Shown in pieces: positions 42,274-51,250 of a stretch of 64,000 nucleotides of DNA. The DNA is taken from contig JAZNSI010000032.1 of NCBI GenBank assembly GCA_045591175.1, positions 1-64,000 of the forward strand, in the 5' to 3' direction. Under the pieces are notes generated by a model that worked only from the letters and a program-made list of their open reading frames with translations, did not search any database and had not been told where the DNA came from. The first letter of the stretch is position 1; each line of letters opens with the position of its first letter. Position numbers and translations under genes: made by a program. The stretch is from UBA11524 sp045591175 (lineage in GTDB: Bacteria > Bacillota > Clostridia > Christensenellales > Aristaeellaceae).

Positions 42274-43222
42274 CCTGATCAATTCTCTGAACCGTCCCCA
42301 GGCGCTGAGTGTGCGGGGCTATGAGGAACGGATCCTCATGTACAAGGAACAGGTCTACGGCGGCTATATCGGCATTGGCCGGACGCTGATTGAGGCCAAG
42401 GAGACTGGTGCCGTTCCCCACGGCGAGTGGGAGGAATGGGCCACAGCCACCACCAGCATGTCTATCCGCAATGTGCAGCGCTGCATGCAGGCCGCGCGGG
42501 AGATCTCCGACGGGTCGCCCCTGGCCAAGCTGGACATGAGCAAGGCCCTGCTGCTGCTGTCCTCCGGGCTGGATGATGACAAGCGCGAGGCTATCGGTGC
42601 AGCAGCTGCTGAAGAACAGATCAGCGTCAAAGAGTTGCAGCGCCGGATCACTGAGGCTAAAGCGGAAACTCGTGAACAGTGCCAGGCTGAGGCCCGGCGG
42701 ATCCAGGCGGTCAAGGATCAGAAACACCGGGATGATCTGCTTGCTGCCCAGCACAATGTGGCTGCAAGGTACCAGGCACGGGTCAATGAGCTGCAGGCGC
42801 AGGTCGATTCTGCTGCCGGGATGATCCAGGCAAAGGATCAAGAGTTGGAAGCAGCTGCTCAGGCCCTGGAAGCTGCCAAGGCCAGCGCGGCGCCTTCAGC
42901 TGAGGTGACCCGCCTCCGGGCACGACTGGAGAAGGCAGACGCCGATCGGCAGGCTGCTCAGCAGCAGCTGCTCGCGCTCAAAGCCCAGCAGGCCACGGCA
43001 TCTGCTGGCGGCCGTGAGCAGACCGGCCTGACGGTGGAGCGCTTTGGCAGCGCTGTCCGGGCCTTCCTGGTGGAAGTCGGTGAGCTGCCCTACATGGGCG
43101 GGATCCTGGCAACGGCGGACTATGCAGAGCGCCAGCAGTACCAGATGTACCTGGATCGGGTGGCGTCCTGGCTGGAGCTGGCTCGCACTGCAGTACAGAC
43201 CTACGCTGCGCAGGAGGTGTGA
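42266..43222 (+). CDS. DUF3102 phage protein with long coiled coil
   Basis: 318 residues. The first 90 match DUF3102 (YEERILMYKEQVYGGYIGIG, then WATATTSMSIRNVQRCM), a domain of Clostridia phages and plasmids. Residues 115-250 are a Gln/Ala/Glu-rich coiled coil, and a helical end of about 60 residues follows. Possibly a segregation or replication accessory protein; unproven. AAGGAGG precedes the start. Confidence 0.82.
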   Translation: MNNLINSLNRPQALSVRGYEERILMYKEQVYGGYIGIGRTLIEAKETGAVPHGEWEEWATATTSMSIRNVQRCMQAAREISDGSPLAKLDMSKALLLLSSGLDDDKREAIGAAAAEEQISVKELQRRITEAKAETREQCQAEARRIQAVKDQKHRDDLLAAQHNVAARYQARVNELQAQVDSAAGMIQAKDQELEAAAQALEAAKASAAPSAEVTRLRARLEKADADRQAAQQQLLALKAQQATASAGGREQTGLTVERFGSAVRAFLVEVGELPYMGGILATADYAERQQYQMYLDRVASWLELARTAVQTYAAQEV

Positions 43223-43224
43223 TC

Positions 43225-43512
43225 ATGACGCGGAAACGGTTCAAAAAGCTGCTGATGGCGCATGGGTACCAGAGCCGGGAGGCGGAGTGTGCGGCCTGGT
43301 GTGCCCTCAGTGAATATGGTGAGTACCGCCTGGCATGGGAAAACAAATGGCACGCTTTGGCCGTGATGCGCCGGCAGATGCAAACTCTGGCGGCTGCCAA
43401 TGAGGCACTCCGTGACAGCTTCCGGTCTGTGATTGAGAACATCCTCATTCCGATGGCAGAACGGATTCGTGAAAACGTGCGACCGATGTTCGAGGCGCTA
43501 ATAGATGCCTAA
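43225..43512 (+). CDS. Small helical phage protein
   Basis: 95 residues; the ATG lies 7 bases past CAGGAGG. The N-terminus MTRKRFKKLLMAHGY resembles that of the gene at 44011 (MTQKRFRRLLMSCGV), so the two are probably distant paralogues. Helical throughout. Function unknown. Confidence 0.7.
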   Translation: MTRKRFKKLLMAHGYQSREAECAAWCALSEYGEYRLAWENKWHALAVMRRQMQTLAAANEALRDSFRSVIENILIPMAERIRENVRPMFEALIDA

Positions 43513-43528
43513 AAGGAGGGAAGCCCGT

Positions 43529-44014
43529 ATGAGTGATACCGGAATGATCAGGATGGACGGCCAGGGCGCGGCCCTCTCCGTCCTGGAGCAGCGGATCACC
43601 GCCATGGCCCAGCAGGCCCAGGAAACCAACCTGCAGACCATGGCCATGCTGCGGGAAATGGCAGCAGCCATGCGCATGATGAGCGAACAGACCATGGAGG
43701 TCAATCGTCAGCTGCAGGCGATGGCCCAGCAGATCCCGCTGAAGCCTCAGCAGCGCACGGAGCTGACCAAAGCGATCCGGCAGCGGGCTGTGCAGCTGGC
43801 GGAGGAAAACGGCTGGGCCGGCGATCGCCGGCGCACCACCCTGATCGCCAATGCGATCCGCGCCGCCGTCAGGAGCCATGTGGCCACGGTAACCGGCAGC
43901 ACGGTCAGGGCGATCGGCGACATCCCGTCCTGCCAGTTCGCTGTGGCCATGGAGCTGGTCGGTATGTGGGATAGTTGGGCCACGCTGGATAAGATCGGAG
44001 GGATGGAAGAATGA
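43529..44014 (+). CDS. Phage protein with ORF6C-like C-terminus
   Basis: 161 residues from ATG 43529 with AAGGAGG. A coiled coil rich in Met and Gln (about 15-75) leads to a helical end (RTTLIANAIRAAVRSHVATV, then AIGDIPSCQFAVAMEL) similar to the ORF6C domain of antirepressors. No KilA-N or Bro domain precedes it. Tentative. Confidence 0.65.
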   Translation: MSDTGMIRMDGQGAALSVLEQRITAMAQQAQETNLQTMAMLREMAAAMRMMSEQTMEVNRQLQAMAQQIPLKPQQRTELTKAIRQRAVQLAEENGWAGDRRRTTLIANAIRAAVRSHVATVTGSTVRAIGDIPSCQFAVAMELVGMWDSWATLDKIGGMEE

Positions 44015-44400
44015 CACAGAAACGCTTTCGCCGTCTGCTGATGAGCTGCGGAGTCAGCCCGCGCATTGCTGACGCCTATGTGCAGATCGTCAAGCGCAAT
44101 CGGCTGCCCTATGGGATTGTGCTGCGCGGCCTGGTACCCCACAGCCTTGCTGATCGGTGGCTGATGCACGTCGTGCTGGATTGTCATGGGATCGTCAAGG
44201 ACGATGAACAGGGTGGCTATTACGCCTGGCTATGGCATAGCGGAGCCTTCCACCAGTTCACTGTGATGGCGCCGGAGATCCGCGCAGCCCTTCCGGAGGA
44301 CTGGCTGAGGTCGCGGATGGTCAGTGTGAGCCAGCTCAAGGGACGGCTTGCAAAAGTTAGAGTGGTCAAAACCCAAATGGTAAAGGAGGAAAAAGAATAA
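44011..44400 (+). CDS. Small phage protein, unknown function
   Basis: 129 residues, overlapping the previous gene by 4 bases (ATGA). N-terminal helix-rich segment like that of the gene at 43225, then a Trp/His-rich middle (YYAWLWHSGAFHQF) and a basic tail. No family recognised. Confidence 0.7.
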   Translation: MTQKRFRRLLMSCGVSPRIADAYVQIVKRNRLPYGIVLRGLVPHSLADRWLMHVVLDCHGIVKDDEQGGYYAWLWHSGAFHQFTVMAPEIRAALPEDWLRSRMVSVSQLKGRLAKVRVVKTQMVKEEKE

Positions 44401-44780
44401 TGATTCTGTCAATCGTAACCGGTAACCTGGGTCGCGACCCTTCCAGTCGCGCGACGGACAGCGGCGTCAACTATGTCACCTTCACGGTGGCCAGTAGCAA
44501 TGGCCGGGACAAGCCTCCGACCTGGGTGAATGTCACTGCCTGGCGTCAACTGGGAGATCGCTGCGGACAGTACCTGCGCAAGGGTTCGAAGGTCTGCGTC
44601 ACCGGCGAAATGAAGGCCCGCGCCTGGATTGGCCGCGACGGCGCGGCCTGCTGCAGCATGGAGCTGGAAGCTATCAAGGTGGAGTTCCTGTCCTCCCGGC
44701 AGGAGGATGAAGCTGCCCAGCCGGCGGTGGATCCTGAGACGGGCTATGAGCAAGTGGACGATGAAGAACGCCCGTTTTGA
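44400..44780 (+). CDS. ssb: Single-stranded DNA-binding protein
   Basis: 126 residues. An OB fold spans 1-100: MILSIVTGNLGRDP, VTFTVASSNGR, WVNVTAWRQLGD and GSKVCVTGEM are SSB hallmarks. The acidic tail ends DDEERPF, keeping the terminal Pro-Phe that recruits partner proteins. It binds replicating phage DNA. It shares one base with the preceding stop codon. Confidence 0.95.
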   Translation: MILSIVTGNLGRDPSSRATDSGVNYVTFTVASSNGRDKPPTWVNVTAWRQLGDRCGQYLRKGSKVCVTGEMKARAWIGRDGAACCSMELEAIKVEFLSSRQEDEAAQPAVDPETGYEQVDDEERPF

Positions 44781-44811
44781 TCCGGAGCGGGCCCAATAGG
44801 AGGTGATGCGG

Positions 44812-45291
44812 ATGGACGTCATTGAGCTGCTGGAGCGGTGTCGCAGTGCAGAGCGTGAGTTGCGGGCGCTCCGGGCGCGTGAGAACCGGCTGCGAGAGGT
44901 GGCCTACTATCCCGGCAGCAGCCGGACGGATAACCCTGGCGGAGGTAAGTCCACAGCGGAGCCGGACAGGATGGCCGCGCATTTCGCTGCGCTGGATGAA
45001 GTGGAGCGAGCTGTCCGGCAGCGTGAGAAGCGCCAGCGGATGGAGGAAGTCGCCTGCGCCGTGCTTATTGACGGTGAGCTGGCCGCCCATGGGCAGGCTG
45101 CTGAGGTGCTGTTTGGCTATTACGTCCAGCGGATGCCGGTCAAGCTGATCTCTGTCACGATGAGTCTGTCGATCAGCCGGGTGAAGAATCTCAAAACCGA
45201 GGGGATCGAGCTGATGCGTCGGGTACCCGATGCGGACGTGGATGCCCTGCTGCCGCCGGAATATGACCAATGGGAGGAATACAACGAATGA
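44812..45291 (+). CDS. Sigma-like / DUF1492-type phage regulator
   Basis: 159 residues; ATG 8 bases past AGGAGG. The first part is a helical rod (RSAERELRALRAREN). Residues about 100-145 form a helix-turn-helix of sigma region-4 type (LISVTMSLSISRVKNLKTEG). Proteins like this often drive late transcription in Firmicutes phages, and its place just before the packaging genes agrees with that. Moderate certainty. Confidence 0.7.
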   Translation: MDVIELLERCRSAERELRALRARENRLREVAYYPGSSRTDNPGGGKSTAEPDRMAAHFAALDEVERAVRQREKRQRMEEVACAVLIDGELAAHGQAAEVLFGYYVQRMPVKLISVTMSLSISRVKNLKTEGIELMRRVPDADVDALLPPEYDQWEEYNE

Positions 45292-45881
45292 AGATCCTCA
45301 GAGCCGTCGCCCGTGGGAAGACCCCCGCGATGTATGATGAAAAGATCCTCGCCCAGCTGGACGAAGAACGGGGCCGCCGTCGGCTAAACAATGCGGAGGT
45401 CGATATGCTGATCGCGCTGAAGGTCGGCACCAACCTGATTATGCAGGCTTACGAGGACGTGCTGCAGCCCTTCGCCCAGTATGCCGGTGCTGATCGGCGG
45501 CTGAAGCAAGCCATTGCCCTGCTGTGCAATGCCAACCAGCTGCTGTCGGATAAGATCTCCGGCGCCCAGCTGATCACCATCGCCAACAACACGGATGACA
45601 ATTCGATTTCCTTGTCATCGATGCCAAAGCAAAAGCCTGGCGTGATCAATATTGACTGGCAGGCCCTGTGCCACATCGTCAACCGGGCGCTGGAAAGCTG
45701 TGAAATGACCTGCACCTGCGACCTGATCCAGAGCAAGCAGTGTGATCTGCGTCGCGCCTTTGAGCAGGTGCCCAGTCTCGCCCTGGCTGCCAGGGTGCAG
45801 GCGAAGAAAGACAAACGCTCCTGCCCTTACATGATGCTGGAGCTGAATCATAATTTGAATGGAGGAACAGAAGATGAATGA
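45288..45881 (+). CDS. Phage protein, unknown function
   Basis: 197 residues, overlapping the previous stop (ATGA). Helical: an N-terminal stretch with DEERGRRRLNNAEVDML, then paired Cys (CEMTCTCD and KQCD) near 140-150 that could bind metal, and a basic end. It resembles small early phage proteins of unknown role. Confidence 0.68.
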   Translation: MKILRAVARGKTPAMYDEKILAQLDEERGRRRLNNAEVDMLIALKVGTNLIMQAYEDVLQPFAQYAGADRRLKQAIALLCNANQLLSDKISGAQLITIANNTDDNSISLSSMPKQKPGVINIDWQALCHIVNRALESCEMTCTCDLIQSKQCDLRRAFEQVPSLALAARVQAKKDKRSCPYMMLELNHNLNGGTEDE

Positions 45882-46287
45882 TATGCAGAACGTCGAAAAG
45901 ATGATGGGTGTCGTGATGATCGCTCGCGGGAACATTGGCTGTATGACGATGCTGATGGAGATGGAAAAGAAGCTGGACGCAAAGTGCTACAGCATGTGCA
46001 TGGCAACGTTGCTGCAGCTTGATCTGTTTGGTTCTGATGCGTATCTGCTGTGGAACAACGTCTGTGGTCGGAATGTCGTAGCTACGGCGGAGTTGCTGTT
46101 TAAGCTGAAGGTCGGCGCGATCCCGCTGCATGTTCTCCGTGAGGATCTGGCGGAGCATTGCCTGTCACCCAAGCTGCTCCAGACGCAGCTTCCCCATGCG
46201 CGATGGATGGATAACTTTTCCCTGGATTCTGTAATCATGTTCGGACGTGACGTGCTGGCTGCTGTGCCGAAGAAGGAAGGAGAATAA
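45874..46287 (+). CDS. Phage protein, unknown function
   Basis: 137 residues, overlapping the previous gene by 8 bases; GGAGG precedes the ATG. Helical and Met-rich at the start. No family recognised. Confidence 0.65.
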   Translation: MNDMQNVEKMMGVVMIARGNIGCMTMLMEMEKKLDAKCYSMCMATLLQLDLFGSDAYLLWNNVCGRNVVATAELLFKLKVGAIPLHVLREDLAEHCLSPKLLQTQLPHARWMDNFSLDSVIMFGRDVLAAVPKKEGE

Positions 46288-46290
46288 CCA

Positions 46291-46518
46291 ATGACGTTTC
46301 TGCAATCTTTGATGCTGAGTATTGCCTTCGGCCTTTCTGTGGCTAACTTCCTGTTCAACCTGGGCAATTCCCGGCGGTATATCAAGATGGAAAAGCAGGT
46401 TGACATTCTGATGCACAACCGACTGCGGGATCTGCTGTTTGAATTTGTGCACGACTCCCACAAAAGCGAACCCCGGCAGTACCCGGACGGTACCCAATCG
46501 AACCCTGACAAGACCTGA
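46291..46518 (+). CDS. Small single-span membrane protein
   Basis: 75 residues. One hydrophobic helix (4-24) precedes a cytoplasmic helix and a Pro/Asp-rich tail. The end of the gene runs into the GGTACC array, so the tail may be dictated by DNA-level sites. It lies 3 bases after the previous gene. Confidence 0.6.
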   Translation: MTFLQSLMLSIAFGLSVANFLFNLGNSRRYIKMEKQVDILMHNRLRDLLFEFVHDSHKSEPRQYPDGTQSNPDKT

Positions 46519-46559
46519 ACGGTACCTCAATGGTACCCGGACGGTACCTGCGCGGTACT
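46478..46559. repeat. GGTACC array with 11-bp phasing
   Basis: GGTACC cores lie at 46489, 46521, 46532, 46543, and near-copies at 46478 (AGTACC) and 46554 (GGTACT). Steps of 11 bases dominate, so the sites face one side of the helix. The array is just upstream of the HNH and terminase genes, where cos sites and small-terminase binding sites lie in related phages. Confidence 0.75.
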
Positions 46560-46601
46560 TGCACGAACCTTTTGACCTGTGATAATGTTATGCTACCAAA
46601 T

Positions 46602-46631
46602 CAACGGGAGACGGGAAGCCTCCTCCCGTTG
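46602..46631 (+). other. Hairpin before the HNH gene
   Basis: CAACGGGAG pairs with CTCCCGTTG around a 12-base loop. Only a short T-run follows, so it could be a weak terminator between early and late genes or part of the packaging site. Confidence 0.5.
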
Positions 46632-46650
46632 GTGCGTTTTGGAGGCCGGT

Positions 46651-46968
46651 ATGTATCGCGTCAAGCAGGCGGATCCGTTCTATTCGTCGGGCCCCTGGCG
46701 ACGCGTGAGGTTGCTGGCTTTGGAGCGTGATCTGTATCTGTGCCAGGACTGTCTGGCGCAGTACATGAAGGATCCGTCGTACAAGGTCAAGACGGCCACG
46801 ATGGTGCACCATAGGATCCCGCGCAAAGAACGACCTGACCTGGAGCTGTGCCTGGATAACCTGGTCAGCCTCTGCGACTCCCATCATGAGCAATACCATC
46901 CCAACCGTGGACAGCGTCAGCTGCCCACACCGCAGGCGCCTCCGGGTGTCCGGGTCATCAAGATCTGA
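46651..46968 (+). CDS. HNH endonuclease (packaging associated)
   Basis: 105 residues; GGAGG precedes the ATG. The zinc/HNH core is LCQDCL, VHHRIP, NLVSLCDSHHEQYHP. In cos-type HK97 phages a small HNH protein next to TerS supports terminase cutting at cos. Position and motifs agree. Confidence 0.9.
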   Translation: MYRVKQADPFYSSGPWRRVRLLALERDLYLCQDCLAQYMKDPSYKVKTATMVHHRIPRKERPDLELCLDNLVSLCDSHHEQYHPNRGQRQLPTPQAPPGVRVIKI

Positions 46969-46982
46969 AGGAGGAACACGAC

Positions 46983-47384
46983 ATGTCAGAGGTCGAAAGA
47001 CCGGCTCTGGATGAGCAGCTGCGCGAGGAACACATCGCCCGTCTGGGTGAAAGTGCGCCGGCGATCCGGCTGTATGGCCGGCTCTGTCAGGTCGTGGGTG
47101 ACCGTCCTGAAGGGATAGACGCCGCAGCGCAGCACATCGTTGCGCAGATCGCGGAGCTGGAGCGGATCGCAGAGCTGGCCCGACAGGACATCGCCGACAA
47201 GGGTCTGCGGGACAAGTACCGCAATGGCCGTCAGATCGTGGAGCGGGAGAACAAGTCCATCTCCACCATCCAGCGCTGTATTGAGCAGCAGCGCAAGCTC
47301 ATGAGCGAGCTGCGGATTACACCCGCCAGCCGCAGAACGTCACGCCAGGGCAGCATGTTTGATGATGACTTCGACACATTCTGA
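46983..47384 (+). CDS. Terminase small subunit (P27 family)
   Basis: 133 residues; AAGGAGG precedes the ATG. Helical, with a central oligomerisation region (HIVAQIAELERIAELARQDI) as in P27-type small terminases. It should recognise the packaging site. Overlaps the large subunit gene by about 23 bases. Confidence 0.85.
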   Translation: MSEVERPALDEQLREEHIARLGESAPAIRLYGRLCQVVGDRPEGIDAAAQHIVAQIAELERIAELARQDIADKGLRDKYRNGRQIVERENKSISTIQRCIEQQRKLMSELRITPASRRTSRQGSMFDDDFDTF

Positions 47385-49164
47385 TCCGGCACAGCTGAAC
47401 AAGGGCGCCCGGCAAAAGCTGGACGCCTTTGAACGGTCGATCCGTGAGCAGGAAGAAGTCATCCGGCGGTTTGACGCCTACATCGATGACGTTCTCTCCG
47501 GCAGGATCCTCGCCAGCAAGAAGGTCATCGCAGCATGCGAGCGGCACCGCCGGGACATGGACAAAGCTGCCAACGATCCTGACTACCCGTGGTGCTTCGA
47601 CGCTGCCCTGGCCGCCCGCCCGGTGCGCTTCATGGAGAACTATCTCGCCCCTACCAAGGGCGCGATCGACCGCATGGAGCTGCTGGGATGGGAGGTTTTT
47701 GTCCTCTGCAGCATCTTTGGCTGGGTGGACAAGGAAACCCGCCTGCGCCGCTTCCGTGAGGCGTTGGTGCTGGTGGGCCGCGGCAATGGCAAATCCACGC
47801 TCATGTCCGGCGTGGCCACCTACATGGCCACCAAGGATGGAGAGCGTGGTGCTGACGTCTATCTGCTGGCCAACAGCAAGGAGCAGGCCTCCATCGTCTA
47901 CGGCGAATGTCAGCGCCAGATCCTTGCTTCGCCGGCGCTCCGTAAACGCTTCCGGCCCAACAATGCGGCGCTGATCTATGACGCCACCAACTCCACCATC
48001 CAGCACCGCGCGTCTGACAGCAAGCGGCTGGACGGTCTGGCGCCGCACTGCGCGATCTTCGATGAGATCCACCAGTACCTGAACTGGCTGCTGATCAACG
48101 TCGTCCGTCGCGGTATGCTCAAACGCAAGCAGCCCTTGGCCATGTACATCACGACCATGGGCCAGGTGCTGGACGGCCCGCTGATGGATCTCTACTCCCT
48201 GTTCACCGATGCCTTGACCGACGGCCTGCTTTCGCCCGATGTGGCGGACAGGCTGTTTTTCTTTGGTGCGGAACTGGATCCGGAGGACAAGATCGACGAT
48301 CCGTCGGTATGGATCAAAGCAAATCCTTCCATGAATGTGCTGCTTGACCTGAATGATCTGATTGCCGACTGGGAGCGCTCGAAGCTCATCCCGCAGCAGC
48401 GTGCTGACTTCATCAACAAACAGCTGAACATCATGACCGACATGGCTGACGCCAGTTGGGCCAGCATTGAGATCATCGACCGCTGCAAGGATGTCATCGA
48501 TCCGGAGGCCCTGAAGGGGGTGCCATGCTGGGGCGGCTACGATCTGTCCATGTCTGATGACCTGACGGCTGCTGCGCTGCTCTACCCGCTGCCGGATGGC
48601 CGGGTGTACGTCAAGCAGCACTCCTGGGTGACCCGCGACTACGTCATGAAGGATGAGGGCAAGACTCCCTTCCTGCACTGGCAGATGCTTGGCAAGCTGG
48701 ACATCGTGGATGCGGAGGTCATCAGCAAGGATGTGATCTATGACTGGTTCCTGCAGCAGGAGCAGTTGGGCGAGGACTTCCAGGTCATCGGTTACGATCC
48801 GGCCAACGCCGTTCGTCTCAATCAGCAAATGATCTCCCACGGCTGGCAGACCGATGTGGTGCGCCAGGGTGCGCTGACGATCAATGATCCGATGCATGAG
48901 ATCCTGGAATACATGCGTCAGGGCCGCCTGGTGTTCGACCGGGATCCCATGATGCGCTGGTACCTCAATAACGTCCGGCTCCGCAACGACCCGCGCAAGG
49001 ATGCGGTCACAGCGGTCTGGATGCCCACAAAGCGCAACCGCAAGCGCAAGATCGACGGTTTCATGGCCATGCTGGACGCCTGGGTGGTCTGGGTGCGGGC
49101 TGGCATCGATCCGGAGGTCGAGCCGTCTGTGACTGTCTACACATTGGAGGATTTGATGCAATGA
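47362..49164 (+). CDS. Terminase large subunit
   Basis: 600 residues from an ATG at 47362 (a second ATG follows at once). The ATPase Walker A GRGNGKST is at 139-146 and Walker B is in the segment HCAIFDEIH. The nuclease half begins near GYDLSMSDDLTAAALLYP, with the acidic GYDPAN further on. It cuts phage DNA and drives it into the head. It overlaps portal by 4 bases. Confidence 0.95.
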   Translation: MMTSTHSDPAQLNKGARQKLDAFERSIREQEEVIRRFDAYIDDVLSGRILASKKVIAACERHRRDMDKAANDPDYPWCFDAALAARPVRFMENYLAPTKGAIDRMELLGWEVFVLCSIFGWVDKETRLRRFREALVLVGRGNGKSTLMSGVATYMATKDGERGADVYLLANSKEQASIVYGECQRQILASPALRKRFRPNNAALIYDATNSTIQHRASDSKRLDGLAPHCAIFDEIHQYLNWLLINVVRRGMLKRKQPLAMYITTMGQVLDGPLMDLYSLFTDALTDGLLSPDVADRLFFFGAELDPEDKIDDPSVWIKANPSMNVLLDLNDLIADWERSKLIPQQRADFINKQLNIMTDMADASWASIEIIDRCKDVIDPEALKGVPCWGGYDLSMSDDLTAAALLYPLPDGRVYVKQHSWVTRDYVMKDEGKTPFLHWQMLGKLDIVDAEVISKDVIYDWFLQQEQLGEDFQVIGYDPANAVRLNQQMISHGWQTDVVRQGALTINDPMHEILEYMRQGRLVFDRDPMMRWYLNNVRLRNDPRKDAVTAVWMPTKRNRKRKIDGFMAMLDAWVVWVRAGIDPEVEPSVTVYTLEDLMQ

Positions 49165-50444
49165 GTATCGCTACACGGCTGCTGCAGGGGACAGCTCAGA
49201 TGCTGCTTAATACTGCGCAGCGGATCCAGAAGCCGCAGAATGAGCAGGCCCGGAGCCGCGACGAACCCCAGGAGAAGGGCTATGCTGCCGGCTACACCCC
49301 GGTGGATGTGCAGCTGCTGGGCAATGAGATGATCTACAGCGCCGTCGCCCTGGTATCGACCACGCTGGCGTCCATGCCTTTGCACCTGTACAGGGGCGAT
49401 CAGATCGCCTGGGATCACCCGCTGGAGAGGCTGGTGTCCTACGATCCCAGCCCGCGCATGCATGCCTTTGAATGGCGGCGCACCATGCAGGCCAACGTCT
49501 CCGATGCCGGCCGCGCATACAGCGTCATCCGGCGTGCCTCTAACGGCATCACCCCTGTGCGCTTCCAGCTGGCGGATCCGGCTCGCGTGATCGACGTCAT
49601 CATGCCGAAAACGGATGAGGTCTGGCACCGCGTCACCTGGGAGGACGGGGAAGTGGAGTGGATCCACAAGTCCAATATGTTCTCCCTGCGCGGCCTGTCC
49701 GCCAACGGCGTGCGCGGCATCAGCCAGCACAGCGTCCTGCAAGGCGCGATCGGCTACGATCGCCGGGTGAAGGCCTACACCGCCAAGATGATGGACGACG
49801 TCAACAGCACGATCGCCATCACCGTGCCCAATGGCGGCATGAGCAAAGAACGGCAGGAGTCGATTGTCAAGGAATTTTGGGAGATCTACAAAGGCTCCGG
49901 CGGTAAGGCGGTTGTCCTGCAGGGCGGTATGTCGGCATCACAGCTGACCAAATCGCCATTCGACACCAAGGCCAATGAAGTCGAGAAGGCCACCAAAAAC
50001 CGGATCGCCACGGTCAATCAGGTGCCGGCTCACATGCTGGGCGATTACTCCGACACCAACTATGCCACGGCGGAGCAGACGATGCTGGAGTTCCAGCAGA
50101 TGACGCTGCTGGGCTGGGTGTCGCAGTGGGAGACGGAGCTGGATCGGCAGCTGCTGACCTGGGACATGATCCGTTCCGGCTACCATTTCAAGTTCCGTAT
50201 GGACGTGCTGCAGCGCGGCGACACGCTGTCCATGGCCAATAAGCACTCGATCTCCATCCGTGCAGGCAAGATGACGGTCAATGAAGCCCGTGCGGAGGAT
50301 GGCCTGCCCGCAGTGGCTGGCGGCGATGAGCTGCTGATCTCCCGTGACCTTGTACCCCTGGCTGTTGCCCTTGAACAGGCCAAGGCAGCAGCCGCTACCA
50401 CCACGACCGCTGCGAAGGGAGTGAGAAAGAATGCCCGCAAGTAA
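49161..50444 (+). CDS. Phage portal protein (HK97 family)
   Basis: 427 residues, starting inside the terminase stop codon (ATGA). The family segments GNEMIYSAVALVSTTLASMP, QANVSDAGRAYSVI and VPAHMLGDYSDTNYATAEQT are present. Forms the dodecameric gate for DNA at one head vertex. The C-terminus overlaps the protease gene. Confidence 0.95.
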   Translation: MSIATRLLQGTAQMLLNTAQRIQKPQNEQARSRDEPQEKGYAAGYTPVDVQLLGNEMIYSAVALVSTTLASMPLHLYRGDQIAWDHPLERLVSYDPSPRMHAFEWRRTMQANVSDAGRAYSVIRRASNGITPVRFQLADPARVIDVIMPKTDEVWHRVTWEDGEVEWIHKSNMFSLRGLSANGVRGISQHSVLQGAIGYDRRVKAYTAKMMDDVNSTIAITVPNGGMSKERQESIVKEFWEIYKGSGGKAVVLQGGMSASQLTKSPFDTKANEVEKATKNRIATVNQVPAHMLGDYSDTNYATAEQTMLEFQQMTLLGWVSQWETELDRQLLTWDMIRSGYHFKFRMDVLQRGDTLSMANKHSISIRAGKMTVNEARAEDGLPAVAGGDELLISRDLVPLAVALEQAKAAAATTTTAAKGVRKNARK

Positions 50445-51237
50445 CCCGCGCAATGATCAGAGCGCGACTACGCCTCAGAATGAGGACCTGCGCCTGGATG
50501 GCGTCATCGGTGAGGACTTCTGGACGGAAGGAATTACCGTCGGCTGGGTGCAGGAGCAGCTTGCCCAGCGCCCTGGCGATCTGACGATCTGGCTCAACTC
50601 TCCCGGCGGTGACGTCATCGAGGGCAGCCGGATCTATACTGCGATCCGGGAGCATCAGGGCCGCGTGCGCATCTGTATCGACGGTATTGCCGCCAGTGCA
50701 GCCAGCGTGATCGCCATGGCAGCCGATGAGCTGTGCATGGCCCCCACCGCCTACCTGATGATCCACCGTGCCTCTACGATTGCCTGGGGCAATCAGGACG
50801 CCATGGATGAGGCGTCCCGGCAGCTCTCCGCTGTCGATGAGGGCATCATTGAGGCGTACCGGCTGAAGACCGGCATGTCCCGCAAAAAGATCCACCAGAT
50901 GATGGTGGAAGAAACCTGGCTCAACGCCAGGGCTGCCCGTGATCAGGGCTTTGCTGACACCATCCTGTACCTGGATGATCAGCAGAGCGATGAGGATGAG
51001 CAGGAGGAACAGCAGGGGCAGCCCACTGACCACAGTGCCCGCAGATTTGCCGCATCGATGCGGCCGATCGTGTATGCCTGCGGCGGTATGCGCAACGCTC
51101 CCCCCGCTCCCCAGCCGCCCCAGCCTGAACCGGAAAAGCCCGCTGATCCCCCTGTTTCCCCGGCTGGTATGACTGACGCTGAGATCCAGCGTCAGCAGGC
51201 CCGCCTTGCTCTTTTCAACACCATCGGACAACTTTAA
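50431..51237 (+). CDS. ClpP-like head maturation protease
   Basis: 268 residues. The ClpP fold occupies 20-185: LNSPGGDV, the nucleophile Ser89 in GIAASAAS, and His112 in YLMIHRAS. The last 80 residues are a Pro/Gln/Glu-rich tail that may serve as a scaffold. It should trim the capsid N-terminal delta domain. It overlaps portal by 14 bases. Confidence 0.93.
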   Translation: MPASNPRNDQSATTPQNEDLRLDGVIGEDFWTEGITVGWVQEQLAQRPGDLTIWLNSPGGDVIEGSRIYTAIREHQGRVRICIDGIAASAASVIAMAADELCMAPTAYLMIHRASTIAWGNQDAMDEASRQLSAVDEGIIEAYRLKTGMSRKKIHQMMVEETWLNARAARDQGFADTILYLDDQQSDEDEQEEQQGQPTDHSARRFAASMRPIVYACGGMRNAPPAPQPPQPEPEKPADPPVSPAGMTDAEIQRQQARLALFNTIGQL

Positions 51238-51250
51238 GGAGGAAAACATC

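Noticed and set aside
46478..46559. CRISPR or transposon end
   Set aside because: Units are six bases with 11-base steps, too short for CRISPR, and no transposase is near.
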